This document shows positions 1-6,450 of a stretch of DNA of 8,477 bases, one piece after another. Each line of letters begins with the position of its first letter. Position 1 is the first letter of the stretch. This stretch comes from Magnetococcales bacterium (lineage in GTDB: Bacteria; Pseudomonadota; Magnetococcia; Magnetococcales; JADGCH01). Both the position numbers and the translations under genes were made by a program. The notes under the pieces were generated by a model. The model was not told where the DNA came from and did not search any database. It saw only the letters and a program-made list of their open reading frames with translations. The DNA lies in contig JADGCM010000073.1 in NCBI GenBank assembly GCA_015228995.1, positions 1-8,477 of the forward strand, in the 5' to 3' direction.

Positions 1-410
1 CTGGTGGGTGGGGTGTCTTGATTCAGCTCGGCCAACATGAGTACGTTCTGTCCGGTTTTTGCCCGGTTACCACCAACAACCGTATGGAGTTGACGGCTGT
101 CATTCGGTCTCTGGAGACGCTGCAACGCCCCTGCCAAATACATCTGACCACTGATTCCACCTACGTTAAAGATGGCATCACCCAGTGGATCTATGGTTGG
201 AAGCAGCGTCAGTGGCGTCGATCAGACGGCAAGCCTGTTTTGAATATCGATTTATGGCAACGGTTGGATGGCTTGACGGGCCAGCATCAGATCCAGTGGG
301 AGTGGGTCAGGGGACATAGCGGCCACGAAGGCAACACCAGAGTGGATTTATTGGCACGCAGCGCGGTGGAACTGGGGGTGCTCCAATTGATCGCTCCTGA
401 CTCTGTTTGA
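1..410 (+). CDS. rnhA: Ribonuclease HI, 5'-truncated by window edge
   Basis: RNase HI cleaves the RNA strand of RNA/DNA hybrids in the cytoplasm, for example at R-loops and Okazaki primers. The reading frame is open from base 3, where it encodes GGWGVLIQL, matching the segment just after the first catalytic Asp in this family; that Asp and the true start therefore lie upstream of the window. The TTG at 18 is internal, not a start. Visible catalytic residues are the Glu of TNNRMEL (codon 87-89), the Asp of TTDSTYV (153-155), the His of RGHSGH (315-317) and the final Asp (345-347). The last two are ten residues apart, as in E. coli RNase HI (His124 and Asp134). The substrate-handling segment with GITQWIYGWK and the DLWQRLD and WEWVRGH blocks are also present. 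The next gene starts 34 bp downstream on the same strand. Identification is secure. Confidence 0.96.
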   Translation, partial: GGWGVLIQLGQHEYVLSGFCPVTTNNRMELTAVIRSLETLQRPCQIHLTTDSTYVKDGITQWIYGWKQRQWRRSDGKPVLNIDLWQRLDGLTGQHQIQWEWVRGHSGHEGNTRVDLLARSAVELGVLQLIAPDSV

Positions 411-444
411 TAATCTGAAACCTAGTGATAAGAGAGGAGAAATT

Positions 445-663
445 ATGTTTGAGGATCAACTTCAGGCCGTTCATGAGCTGTTAGCAACCAACAAAACGTT
501 CAAGGAATTGCACGATAAGCACCAACAGTTGAAACAGCAGATCGAAACGATGGGTTCCGGCTCGCGTGGAGACTATAGCGTTGAACGGCTGAAAAAGGAG
601 AAGTTGCGTCTGAAAGATCAAATGGCGGTTCTCCTCAATAAACATACAGCTGGCCAGAAATAG
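445..663 (+). CDS. YdcH/DUF465 family small coiled-coil protein
   Basis: A 72-residue, highly charged protein with no membrane segment or signal peptide. It has two helical stretches separated by a Gly/Ser-containing turn (about residues 36-42, GSGSRGD). The second helix holds the family-like VERLKKEKLRLKDQM segment near the C-terminus (about residues 46-60). This is the layout of the YdcH (DUF465) family, short helical-hairpin proteins of unknown biochemical role common in proteobacteria. A strong Shine-Dalgarno AGGAG at 435-439, five bases from the ATG, supports the start. Its stop codon overlaps the recN ribosome binding site, so translation of the two is probably coupled. No specific function is claimed; family membership is fairly certain. 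Confidence 0.85.
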   Translation: MFEDQLQAVHELLATNKTFKELHDKHQQLKQQIETMGSGSRGDYSVERLKKEKLRLKDQMAVLLNKHTAGQK

Positions 664-667
664 GGAG
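662..667 (+). promoter_or_regulatory. Shine-Dalgarno for recN overlapping upstream stop
   Basis: AGGGAG lies four bases before the GTG at 672 and shares bases with the TAG stop (661-663) of the upstream small gene. It supports the GTG start and suggests a terminating ribosome can feed RecN translation. Confidence 0.7.
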
Positions 668-671
668 CACC

Positions 672-2348
672 GTGCTGGCACAGATCACCATCGATAATAT
701 CGCCCTTATCGACCATCTGGATTTGGAGTTGTCTGATGGTTTGACCGTTATTACTGGTGAGACCGGTGCTGGGAAGTCGATTTTGCTTGATGCGCTGGGT
801 TTGGTGTTGGGGGCGCGTGCCGATACGGCGCTGGTGCGCACTGGGGCGGAAAAGGCGGTAGTGTCGGCCCGTTTTTATCTCCCAACTACCCACCCGGCCC
901 ATGCTTGGGTACAAGAGCAGGCATTGGAACAAGCTGGAGAAGAGATTTTTTTACGCCGGATTGTTGCGGTCAACGGGCGTGGCCGCGCTTTCATCAACGA
1001 AACGGCGGTACCAGTTAACGCATTAGAGCGTCTCGGTACCCTGTTGGTTGATCTGCATGGGCAGCATGAGCATCAGTCGTTGTTGCATAGCGGTACCCAT
1101 CTGGCCATCCTCGACGCCTTTGCTGGCCACGATGCCTTATTGGCAGCAATGGGGGACTGTTATCGCCAATGGCGTCGTGATCGCCACCAATTGGATGAGT
1201 TGCGCCAGCGTCTCGCTACCGCAACCGAGCGACGCACCTTCCTCACTTTTCAGCTAGAAGAGATGGAGCGCGTCAATCTGCAAGTAGGGGAGTTGGAACA
1301 ACTCAAGCAGCGTAAAAATTGGCTGCTACATGGTAGCCGTCTCATGCAAAGCGTTGAAAATGCACTGGCGTTGTTGTCGTGTGGCGAAAAAAATGCGGTT
1401 GAGCGACTGCATCGCAGCGCCAGCGAACTGGAGAACAGTCTCCACATTGACGCCGAGTTGGCCTCGTTGGCTGAACGGAGCCGCAATGTGCAGTACGAAG
1501 TCGAGGCCATCGCTGAGGAGATCGTTCGTTACCAGCGCACCATTCATATCGATCCGAGTGAGATGGAGAAGATCGAGCAGCGGCTTGATTTAATTTACCA
1601 GTTGTGCCGAAAACATCGGCGTGAAGCGCATGAGCTGGCCGAGTTGGCGCTGGCGTGGCGTCAAGAGCTGGATCAACTGGAAGACGCAGAAGATCAGGAA
1701 CAGCAGCTCAAGCAGCGCCTCAGCAACAGTGAACAACAATATCAAACAGTAGCGGCGCAACTCACTTCGTCGCGTCACAACGCGGTGGACCGACTGACGG
1801 CCGGTGTCATGCAACAACTACAAGAGCTGTACATGGCTACTACTCAGATGGTTGTACAGGTGACTACCACGGAAGGAGTCCCTAAACCATCTGGTAATGA
1901 GATGGTCGAATTTTTAATCAGTACCAATCCTGGGGAACCGGTTAAACCGTTAAAACAGGTCGCTTCTGGGGGCGAAATGGCCCGTATCATGTTGGCACTA
2001 AAGAGTGTATTGGCGGATGCTGTAACGGTCGATACCCTGATCTTTGACGAAATAGATAGTGGTATTAGTGGTCGAGTGGCAGCAGCAGCGGGCGAGAAGC
2101 TGTACCACATTGGCAGTATGGGACGTCAAGTGATCGCTATCACCCATCTGCCCCAAGTGGCCGCCTGGGGCAGCCACCACCTACGGGTAGCGAAACAAGT
2201 ACGCAACGACAAAACCTACATTGACGTGCAGCCATTAAGTCCACCCCAACGTATCGAAGAAGTGGCCCGGTTACTGGCCGGTGATCAAATCACCGATTCA
2301 GCTCGTGATAACGCCAAAGAGTTGTTGATGCAGGCTGGCAGAGGATGA
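672..2348 (+). CDS. recN: DNA repair protein RecN (SMC-like ATPase)
   Basis: RecN is a cytoplasmic SMC-family ATPase that binds DNA ends and helps RecA-dependent double-strand break repair. The protein has 558 residues, close to the E. coli length of about 553. The N-terminal head has the Walker A motif GETGAGKS (29-36). A long central segment (roughly 150-380) is rich in Glu, Gln, Arg and Leu with heptad-like spacing and forms the coiled-coil arms. The C-terminal head has the ABC signature ASGGEM (431-436), Walker B LIFDE (456-460) followed by DSGISG, and the switch histidine in AITHLPQVA (His492). All ATPase motifs are intact. The GTG start is supported by AGGGAG at 662-667 and by the usual MLAQITIDNIALID beginning. 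No SOS-type operator was recognised upstream; the gene seems to be read from the upstream genes or from a promoter I could not identify. Confidence 0.97.
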   Translation: MLAQITIDNIALIDHLDLELSDGLTVITGETGAGKSILLDALGLVLGARADTALVRTGAEKAVVSARFYLPTTHPAHAWVQEQALEQAGEEIFLRRIVAVNGRGRAFINETAVPVNALERLGTLLVDLHGQHEHQSLLHSGTHLAILDAFAGHDALLAAMGDCYRQWRRDRHQLDELRQRLATATERRTFLTFQLEEMERVNLQVGELEQLKQRKNWLLHGSRLMQSVENALALLSCGEKNAVERLHRSASELENSLHIDAELASLAERSRNVQYEVEAIAEEIVRYQRTIHIDPSEMEKIEQRLDLIYQLCRKHRREAHELAELALAWRQELDQLEDAEDQEQQLKQRLSNSEQQYQTVAAQLTSSRHNAVDRLTAGVMQQLQELYMATTQMVVQVTTTEGVPKPSGNEMVEFLISTNPGEPVKPLKQVASGGEMARIMLALKSVLADAVTVDTLIFDEIDSGISGRVAAAAGEKLYHIGSMGRQVIAITHLPQVAAWGSHHLRVAKQVRNDKTYIDVQPLSPPQRIEEVARLLAGDQITDSARDNAKELLMQAGRG

Positions 2349-2360
2349 GAAGGTAACACC

Positions 2361-2780
2361 ATGAAAATCTATTTCAACCATCGGGTCCATACCATCGCTG
2401 ATTTTTATGACGGCTATGAGGATATACCGGGACTGGAATTAACCGTGCACCTGCATCGGTGGCAGTTTCCCGATCAAATCGGTAGCGGTGTGGGTTGGTT
2501 CCGTGTTGAAATCCGTGAGGAGAGTGGCACGGTGGTGCGGCGTGCCATGATCGGTTCCGGTTTGGTTCAAGCCAGTGCTGACGCTGTTCTGGCTTGGCAA
2601 GGAGAATCTCCTCTCATCCAGGCTATTCTCGATGGCCTCAGCAGCCATACCGCTATGCACGACTTTTTTCGTTCTGCCGCTGCGACGGTACTGACCCTAC
2701 CCGATCCTCCTCAACAACGTTTAGGTTCAGAGCGCTCTTTGCCGGCGAGGGCCTTTCACAATCCAGCGATGCACCAATAA
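2361..2780 (+). CDS. Uncharacterised 139-residue protein between recN and clpS
   Basis: I do not recognise this family. The ATG is preceded by GAGAAGG at 2347-2353, which overlaps the recN stop region, so this start is well supported. The protein looks soluble: no signal peptide or membrane helix. The first half (about 1-75) alternates hydrophobic and polar residues (LELTVHLHRWQF, GWFRVEIREE, VVRRAMIGSG), suggesting a mostly beta fold. Residues 83-112 look helical (PLIQAILDGLSS, HDFFRSAAATVL). The last 25 residues are Pro/Arg/Gln-rich and probably disordered. It ends five bases before the clpS ATG, so the two are likely co-translated. Codon use resembles its neighbours, and nothing suggests recent transfer. 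That it is a real gene rests on the ribosome binding site, the tight packing and the lack of any competing frame; the function is unknown. Confidence 0.72.
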   Translation: MKIYFNHRVHTIADFYDGYEDIPGLELTVHLHRWQFPDQIGSGVGWFRVEIREESGTVVRRAMIGSGLVQASADAVLAWQGESPLIQAILDGLSSHTAMHDFFRSAAATVLTLPDPPQQRLGSERSLPARAFHNPAMHQ

Positions 2781-2785
2781 CGGCT

Positions 2786-3118
2786 ATGGCTAAGCACGAT
2801 CCTAACTATCATAACGATGGTGACAGCGACATCCTCATCGAAACGATCGTCAATCAAAAATTGGCCCAACCACCGATGTATCGGGTCATCTTGATCAACG
2901 ATGACTTTACCCCCATGGATTTTGTGGTGGAGGTGATCCAGCAATTTTTTGATAAGTCGTTGGCAGAGGCGACGCAAATGATGCTGAATATCCATTACAA
3001 CGGCAGTGCCATATGTGGTACCTACACCCGTGAGATAGCCGAAATGAAATTGGCCCAGCTGCATCAAAAAGCGCGTCGGCATGGTCACCCACTTCAAGGT
3101 CGCATGGAACAAATCTGA
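2786..3118 (+). CDS. clpS: ClpS, adaptor of the ClpAP protease
   Basis: ClpS recognises proteins with bulky hydrophobic N-terminal residues (N-end-rule substrates) and hands them to ClpA for degradation by ClpP in the cytosol. The 110-residue length matches the family (E. coli 106). A polar flexible N-terminal tail (1-30), which in the family inserts into ClpA, is followed by the core. The core holds MYRVILINDDFTPMDFV (31-47), with the pocket residues Asn38 and Asp39, and the conserved His70 in MMLNIHYNGSAICG. The frame is open further upstream to 2594, but that extension is unrelated to ClpS and overlaps the previous gene, so the ATG at 2786 was chosen. No clear Shine-Dalgarno precedes it; with the previous stop only five bases away, translational coupling is likely. 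clpA follows 29 bp downstream, the standard arrangement. Confidence 0.95.
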   Translation: MAKHDPNYHNDGDSDILIETIVNQKLAQPPMYRVILINDDFTPMDFVVEVIQQFFDKSLAEATQMMLNIHYNGSAICGTYTREIAEMKLAQLHQKARRHGHPLQGRMEQI

Positions 3119-3127
3119 CCTAACAAC

Positions 3128-3134
3128 GAGGAGG
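3128..3134 (+). promoter_or_regulatory. Strong Shine-Dalgarno for clpA
   Basis: GAGGAGG in the clpS-clpA gap, with a rather long 13-base spacing to the ATG at 3148. It supports this start because no other start codon in the clpA frame lies closer. Confidence 0.55.
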
Positions 3135-3147
3135 TCTCTGCTCTACC

Positions 3148-5451
3148 ATGATCAGTAAACAAGTCGAAGCCTGCATCCGTCGCGCCCTGTTACACGCCTA
3201 CCGCCAACGGCACGTTTATGCCACCGTGGAACATCTGCTGCTTAGCCTGACCGAAGACGATGAGGTAGGTGAGTTGCTGCGCGTGTGTGGTTGTGATATT
3301 GAGCAGCTCTGTCAAGAGATGGAGCAGCACATGGCCCAGCATGTCCCAATCGTCAAGGAGGGCAACAACGACTTTGATGTTATCACCACCTCGGCATTCC
3401 AACGCGTTATGCACCAGGCCTATCTCCAAACGCGTGCTGCCGACCGAGAAGAGATCAGCAGTGCCCATGTGCTGGTCGCTCTGTTTAGTGAAAATGAGTC
3501 CCACGCCGTTTATTCTCTCAAACGGCAGAACATCACCCGGATAGCCATCCAAATAGCGCTCTCGAACAGCAACCTGTCACAGCCGGCTGCTAAGCCATCT
3601 CCACCCCCTCCTGATGACAAAAATGACAAAAAAGAGCCTGCCGAAGTTGGCGGCGAAGAGGCCAAGGTAGCCGCCGATAACCGGCCTGATCCGCTGGCAG
3701 CTTTCACCGTCAATCTGAACGCGCGCGCCGAGGCGGGCGAGATTGATCCCTTGATTGGGCGCACCGAGGAGCTAACCCGTATCATGCAGATTCTCTGTCG
3801 TCGGCGCAAAAACAATCCCTTATTGGTGGGAGATGCCGGCGTCGGCAAGACCCATCTTGCCGAGGGATTGGCCCTACAGATTGTGAATGGCAAGGTTCCG
3901 GCGGTGTTGGCGGGCTACACTCTGTATGCACTAGACATGGGGACCCTGCTCGCTGGTAGCCGCTTTCGGGGCGATTTTGAAGCCCGTCTCAAGAATGTCC
4001 TCAAACGACTGCAAGAAGAACCTAACAGCATTTTATTCATTGATGAAATTCATACCATAATTGGTGCTGGGTCTACTAATAATGGCAGCCTGGACGCCTC
4101 CAATCTGCTTAAGCCGATATTGGCGTCGGGTCATCTGCGTTGTATTGGTTCGACGACCCATGAAGAATATCGCGGCATTTTTCAGAAAGACCAGGCCCTT
4201 AATCGGCGCTTCCAAAAAATCGACATCCAGGAACCCTCCATGGCAGAGACACTGGCTATCCTGAAGGGATTAAAAAGACGTTACGAGGAGCATCACAACG
4301 TACGTTACAACGATGAGGCATTACAGGCGGCTGCTGAGTTGTCCAACCGGCATATCACCGACCGCCGTCATCCCGATTCAGCCATTGATGTCATTGATGA
4401 GGCAGGTGCTGCTATGCAGTTGCTACCCACCACCGGACGGCGTCAGCGCAGCAAGAGAATTGTTACTCAGCAAGAGATTGAGGCGGTGGTTGCCCGCATC
4501 GCCCGCGTGCCACCACGTTCTGTGTCACAAGACGACCGTTCCGCTTTGCATCACTTGCCCGAAGCGTTACGTCAATCGCTGTTTGGTCAGGACCAGGCTG
4601 TTGAGCAGATGTGTGACACCTTGCGACTGGCACGCGCCGGTCTCGGCCACCCGGAAAGACCGATTGGATCGTTTTTGTTCTCCGGTCCCACTGGCGTTGG
4701 TAAGACCGAGTTAGCACGGTTGCTGGCCCAGGAACTTGGCATCAAGTTGTTGCGTTTCGATATGAGCGAGTACATGGAACGGCACACCGTATCGCGCCTG
4801 ATTGGTGCTCCCCCCGGCTATGTTGGTTTCGATCAAGGTGGTTTATTGACCGAGGCTGTCGTTAAAAATCCTCATGCCGTTCTGCTGCTGGATGAGATCG
4901 AAAAGGCTCACCCCGATCTTTTCAACTTGCTGTTGCAGGTGATGGATCATGGTAAGCTGACGGACAATAATGGTCGGCAGGCCGATTTTCGCACCATCAT
5001 CCTGATCATGACCACCAATGCCGGAGCTGCCGATCTGGATCGTCCCGCCTTCGGCTTTATTGCTCAAGATCGTCAAGGGGATGAAATGAAGGAGATTAAG
5101 CGCTTTTTTGCGCCGGAGTTTCGTAACCGCCTAGATGCCATCATCCCCTTTAGTTCCTTGTCACACGAGAGCCTGCTCAAAATTGTGGATAAATTTTTAT
5201 CCGCGTTGCAACAACAGTTACAGCCTAAAAATGTCACCCTTGAAGTGCAGGAAAGCGCTCGCACTTGGTTGGCTGAACATGGTCACGACCCGCTCCACGG
5301 CGCCCGACCGATGGATCGGTTGATTCGTGACCGTATTCGCAAGCCGGTATCGCAAGAGCTGTTGTTCGGTTGCTTAACCCAGGGGGGACGCATCGTTCTC
5401 AGCGCCGAAGCTGGCACGCTGGCACTAGATTATTCCGGTGCCGCTGCATGA
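3148..5451 (+). CDS. clpA: ClpA, AAA+ unfoldase of ClpAP
   Basis: ClpA is a hexameric unfoldase that threads substrates into ClpP. At 767 residues it is close to E. coli ClpA (758). Order: N-terminal Clp repeat domain, the ClpS docking site (1-140); a Pro/Lys/Glu-rich linker (about 145-180); first AAA+ module with Walker A GDAGVGKT (228-235), pore loop GSRFRGDFE (270-278) and Walker B ILFIDE (295-300); second module starting near 470 with Walker A GPTGVGKT (513-520), pore loop GYVG (557-560), Walker B VLLLDE (578-583), Arg-containing FRNRLD (658-663) and sensor-2 GARP (718-721). There is no long ClpB-type coiled coil between the modules. The segment DRPAFGF (631-637) aligns with the ClpP-contacting IGL loop of E. 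coli ClpA, here F-G-F. All nucleotide-binding motifs are intact. Its stop overlaps the ATG of the next gene (ATGA at 5448-5451). Confidence 0.97.
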   Translation: MISKQVEACIRRALLHAYRQRHVYATVEHLLLSLTEDDEVGELLRVCGCDIEQLCQEMEQHMAQHVPIVKEGNNDFDVITTSAFQRVMHQAYLQTRAADREEISSAHVLVALFSENESHAVYSLKRQNITRIAIQIALSNSNLSQPAAKPSPPPPDDKNDKKEPAEVGGEEAKVAADNRPDPLAAFTVNLNARAEAGEIDPLIGRTEELTRIMQILCRRRKNNPLLVGDAGVGKTHLAEGLALQIVNGKVPAVLAGYTLYALDMGTLLAGSRFRGDFEARLKNVLKRLQEEPNSILFIDEIHTIIGAGSTNNGSLDASNLLKPILASGHLRCIGSTTHEEYRGIFQKDQALNRRFQKIDIQEPSMAETLAILKGLKRRYEEHHNVRYNDEALQAAAELSNRHITDRRHPDSAIDVIDEAGAAMQLLPTTGRRQRSKRIVTQQEIEAVVARIARVPPRSVSQDDRSALHHLPEALRQSLFGQDQAVEQMCDTLRLARAGLGHPERPIGSFLFSGPTGVGKTELARLLAQELGIKLLRFDMSEYMERHTVSRLIGAPPGYVGFDQGGLLTEAVVKNPHAVLLLDEIEKAHPDLFNLLLQVMDHGKLTDNNGRQADFRTIILIMTTNAGAADLDRPAFGFIAQDRQGDEMKEIKRFFAPEFRNRLDAIIPFSSLSHESLLKIVDKFLSALQQQLQPKNVTLEVQESARTWLAEHGHDPLHGARPMDRLIRDRIRKPVSQELLFGCLTQGGRIVLSAEAGTLALDYSGAAA

Positions 5452-5930
5452 CCAGATGCCGGGGCATCGTCACTACGATAGGGCTGTTTATAACGCTGAT
5501 TGACGTATCCCTGGCCACTGAGGCGACGACAACAGCAGAGCATGCCGCTACCCCTAAAATGGTGCTGGTTGACCCGACCAAGCCGGACTTGTACCGCGCT
5601 CCAGCGGCCGCTGATGAACCGGCAGATGACGCCAAGACCTCTACAGTTCAGTGGCCCACCATTGTGCTCTCCGTCGTTGTGCAGGCTGACCCTCCGTGGG
5701 CAGTTGTCAACGAGCAAGATAAACTCAGACGCGTCACGGTGGGGGACACCCTATCCAGTGGCCCACGGGTGGCTGCTATCCACCAGCAGGGTATCGAACT
5801 GGTCAATCAGGGGGAAAAGCGGCTGGTTCAACGTGTCAGTTGTTTTCGGATCAACCAGGACGCTGCCGCACCGCGCACCGTCATTCGTGCTGGCAAGTGC
5901 TTATCGGTCAAGGAGTCCCTATCACCATGA
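5448..5930 (+). CDS. Predicted exported protein, MshK/GspB-C-like segment
   Basis: A 160-residue protein whose ATG overlaps the clpA stop (ATGA). The same frame is open upstream to 5370, but that stretch lies inside clpA and lacks signal-peptide character. Residues 1-25 have basic residues, a hydrophobic core (IVTTIGLFITLIDV) and a small-residue region (SLATEA), consistent with a Sec signal peptide or N-terminal anchor. A low-complexity Ala/Thr/Pro/Asp region follows (about 25-68) and contains VDPTKPDLYR. A compact domain (about 69-131) reads LSVVVQADPPWAVVNEQD, then VTVGDTLSSGPRVAAI, then GIELVNQGEKRLVQR. This pattern (DPT-P, self-reference to an inner strand, V-VGD, V-AI, I-L) recalls MshK, PilP and the C-terminal domain of GspB, periplasmic parts of type IV pilus and type II secretion machines. 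That likeness is from memory of family patterns. No other pilus gene is in view, so the role is open. Confidence 0.75.
   Translation: MTRCRGIVTTIGLFITLIDVSLATEATTTAEHAATPKMVLVDPTKPDLYRAPAAADEPADDAKTSTVQWPTIVLSVVVQADPPWAVVNEQDKLRRVTVGDTLSSGPRVAAIHQQGIELVNQGEKRLVQRVSCFRINQDAAAPRTVIRAGKCLSVKESLSP
5910..5915 (+). promoter_or_regulatory. Shine-Dalgarno for the cysteine mini-protein
   Basis: AAGGAG lies 11 bases before the ATG at 5927, inside the 3' end of the preceding gene. It decides the start of the 91-residue gene, whose frame is also open upstream without signal-peptide character. Confidence 0.65.
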
Positions 5931-6202
5931 ATCGCGTTATATTGTTCATAGGAGTTCTAATGGTGGCTGGTGTTGCTATTGCTGCGGGGGGCGAGCCACT
6001 GATCAAGGTACCGAGACCTGACAAGCCGGGTTGGTCGGCGCAGCCCGGCAAACCGGCCACCATGGCCGATGTTGAATGGTGTCCTTGCAGTGGCACGCGC
6101 AACTGTTATGGTCCCAAAGGGGGGCAGTACTGCCACACCGATTACAGCACCACACGCTATCGTAGCCAAGACCGGGATAAACAGGGGGGACAACCGTGGT
6201 AA
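5927..6202 (+). CDS. Small exported four-cysteine protein
   Basis: A 91-residue protein not matched to a named family with confidence. The start ATG overlaps the previous stop (ATGA at 5927-5930) and has AAGGAG upstream. Residues 1-20 form a clear Sec signal peptide (MNRVILFIGV, then LMVAGVAIAA), with likely cleavage after about Ala19-Ala20. The mature part is about 70 residues, Pro/Gly/Lys-rich at first, then a cysteine block: Cys52 and Cys54 in WCPCSGTRNC, Cys60, and Cys69 in GPKGGQYC. The tail is charged and polar. The even number of cysteines and predicted export suggest disulfides or metal binding in the periplasm. The C-P-C-S-G...C-x-GPKGG-x-YC arrangement recalls short basic GP-x-GG-x-Y modules seen in small bacterial and viral proteins, a weak resemblance. 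It overlaps the following gene by seven bases. Confidence 0.72.
   Translation: MNRVILFIGVLMVAGVAIAAGGEPLIKVPRPDKPGWSAQPGKPATMADVEWCPCSGTRNCYGPKGGQYCHTDYSTTRYRSQDRDKQGGQPW
6183..6190 (+). promoter_or_regulatory. Shine-Dalgarno for the 84-residue gene
   Basis: A purine run AGGGGGGA lies five bases before the GTG at 6196 and within the end of the preceding gene. It supports the GTG start and the seven-base overlap. Confidence 0.55.
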
Positions 6203-6450
6203 GTGCGCTGATGCAGCAACACCTGACAGAATTGACGGATCGGGTTGATCGTGCGGTAGCCGCCGAGGCTTCTGGGGTAACTCCGGCACAACGCCAAACC
6301 ATCTGCGACAAGACGATGCAGCGCCTCGGTCGCATGAAGTGGGTCGATGAGCATGTCATCGCCACCGCATTACTGCTATTACATCACGAACAGCCGGAGC
6401 TGTTTACTACCTCAGAAGAGGCGGCTATCAAGGACAATGGCGAGGAATAA
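6196..6450 (+). CDS. Uncharacterised 84-residue soluble protein
   Basis: I do not recognise this protein. It starts with GTG seven bases before the end of the previous gene (GTGGTAA), behind a purine-rich ribosome binding site. It is predicted mostly helical and soluble: LMQQHLTELTDRVDRAVAAEA (about 5-25), then VTPAQRQTICDKTMQRLGRM (28-47), then VIATALLLLHHEQPELF (54-70), and an acidic tail (SEEAAIKDNGEE). There is one Cys (37), no signal peptide and no obvious catalytic motif. A later in-frame ATG at 6211 is possible, but the Shine-Dalgarno favours the GTG. It is the last plus-strand gene, and its final 39 bases overlap the 3' end of ctaB on the other strand. The gene call rests on coupling to its neighbours and an open frame with protein-like composition. 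Confidence 0.62.
   Translation: MVSALMQQHLTELTDRVDRAVAAEASGVTPAQRQTICDKTMQRLGRMKWVDEHVIATALLLLHHEQPELFTTSEEAAIKDNGEE

Noticed and set aside
18..20. TTG at 18 as the start of RNase HI
   Set aside because: The frame is open to the left edge and encodes GGWGV, which belongs to the conserved family N-terminus, so the gene begins upstream of the window.
411..444. Possible promoter or terminator between rnhA and the YdcH-family gene
   Set aside because: The gap is only 34 bp and shows no clear hairpin or -35/-10 pair; only the ribosome binding site can be supported.
618..932. 104-codon open frame on the minus strand over the recN start
   Set aside because: It is antisense to the conserved RecN Walker A region and gives a composition typical of a shadow frame.
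2594..2785. 64-residue N-terminal extension of ClpS
   Set aside because: It overlaps the 139-residue gene in another frame, has an Arg/Ser-rich composition unlike ClpS, and the ATG at 2786 gives the family length.
5370..5447. Upstream extension of the secretion-like protein into clpA
   Set aside because: The 26 extra residues are Arg-rich shadow translation of the clpA 3' end; the ATG at 5448 exposes a normal signal peptide.
5840..5926. Upstream extension of the four-cysteine protein
   Set aside because: It would bury the signal peptide, whereas AAGGAG at 5910-5915 points to the ATG at 5927.
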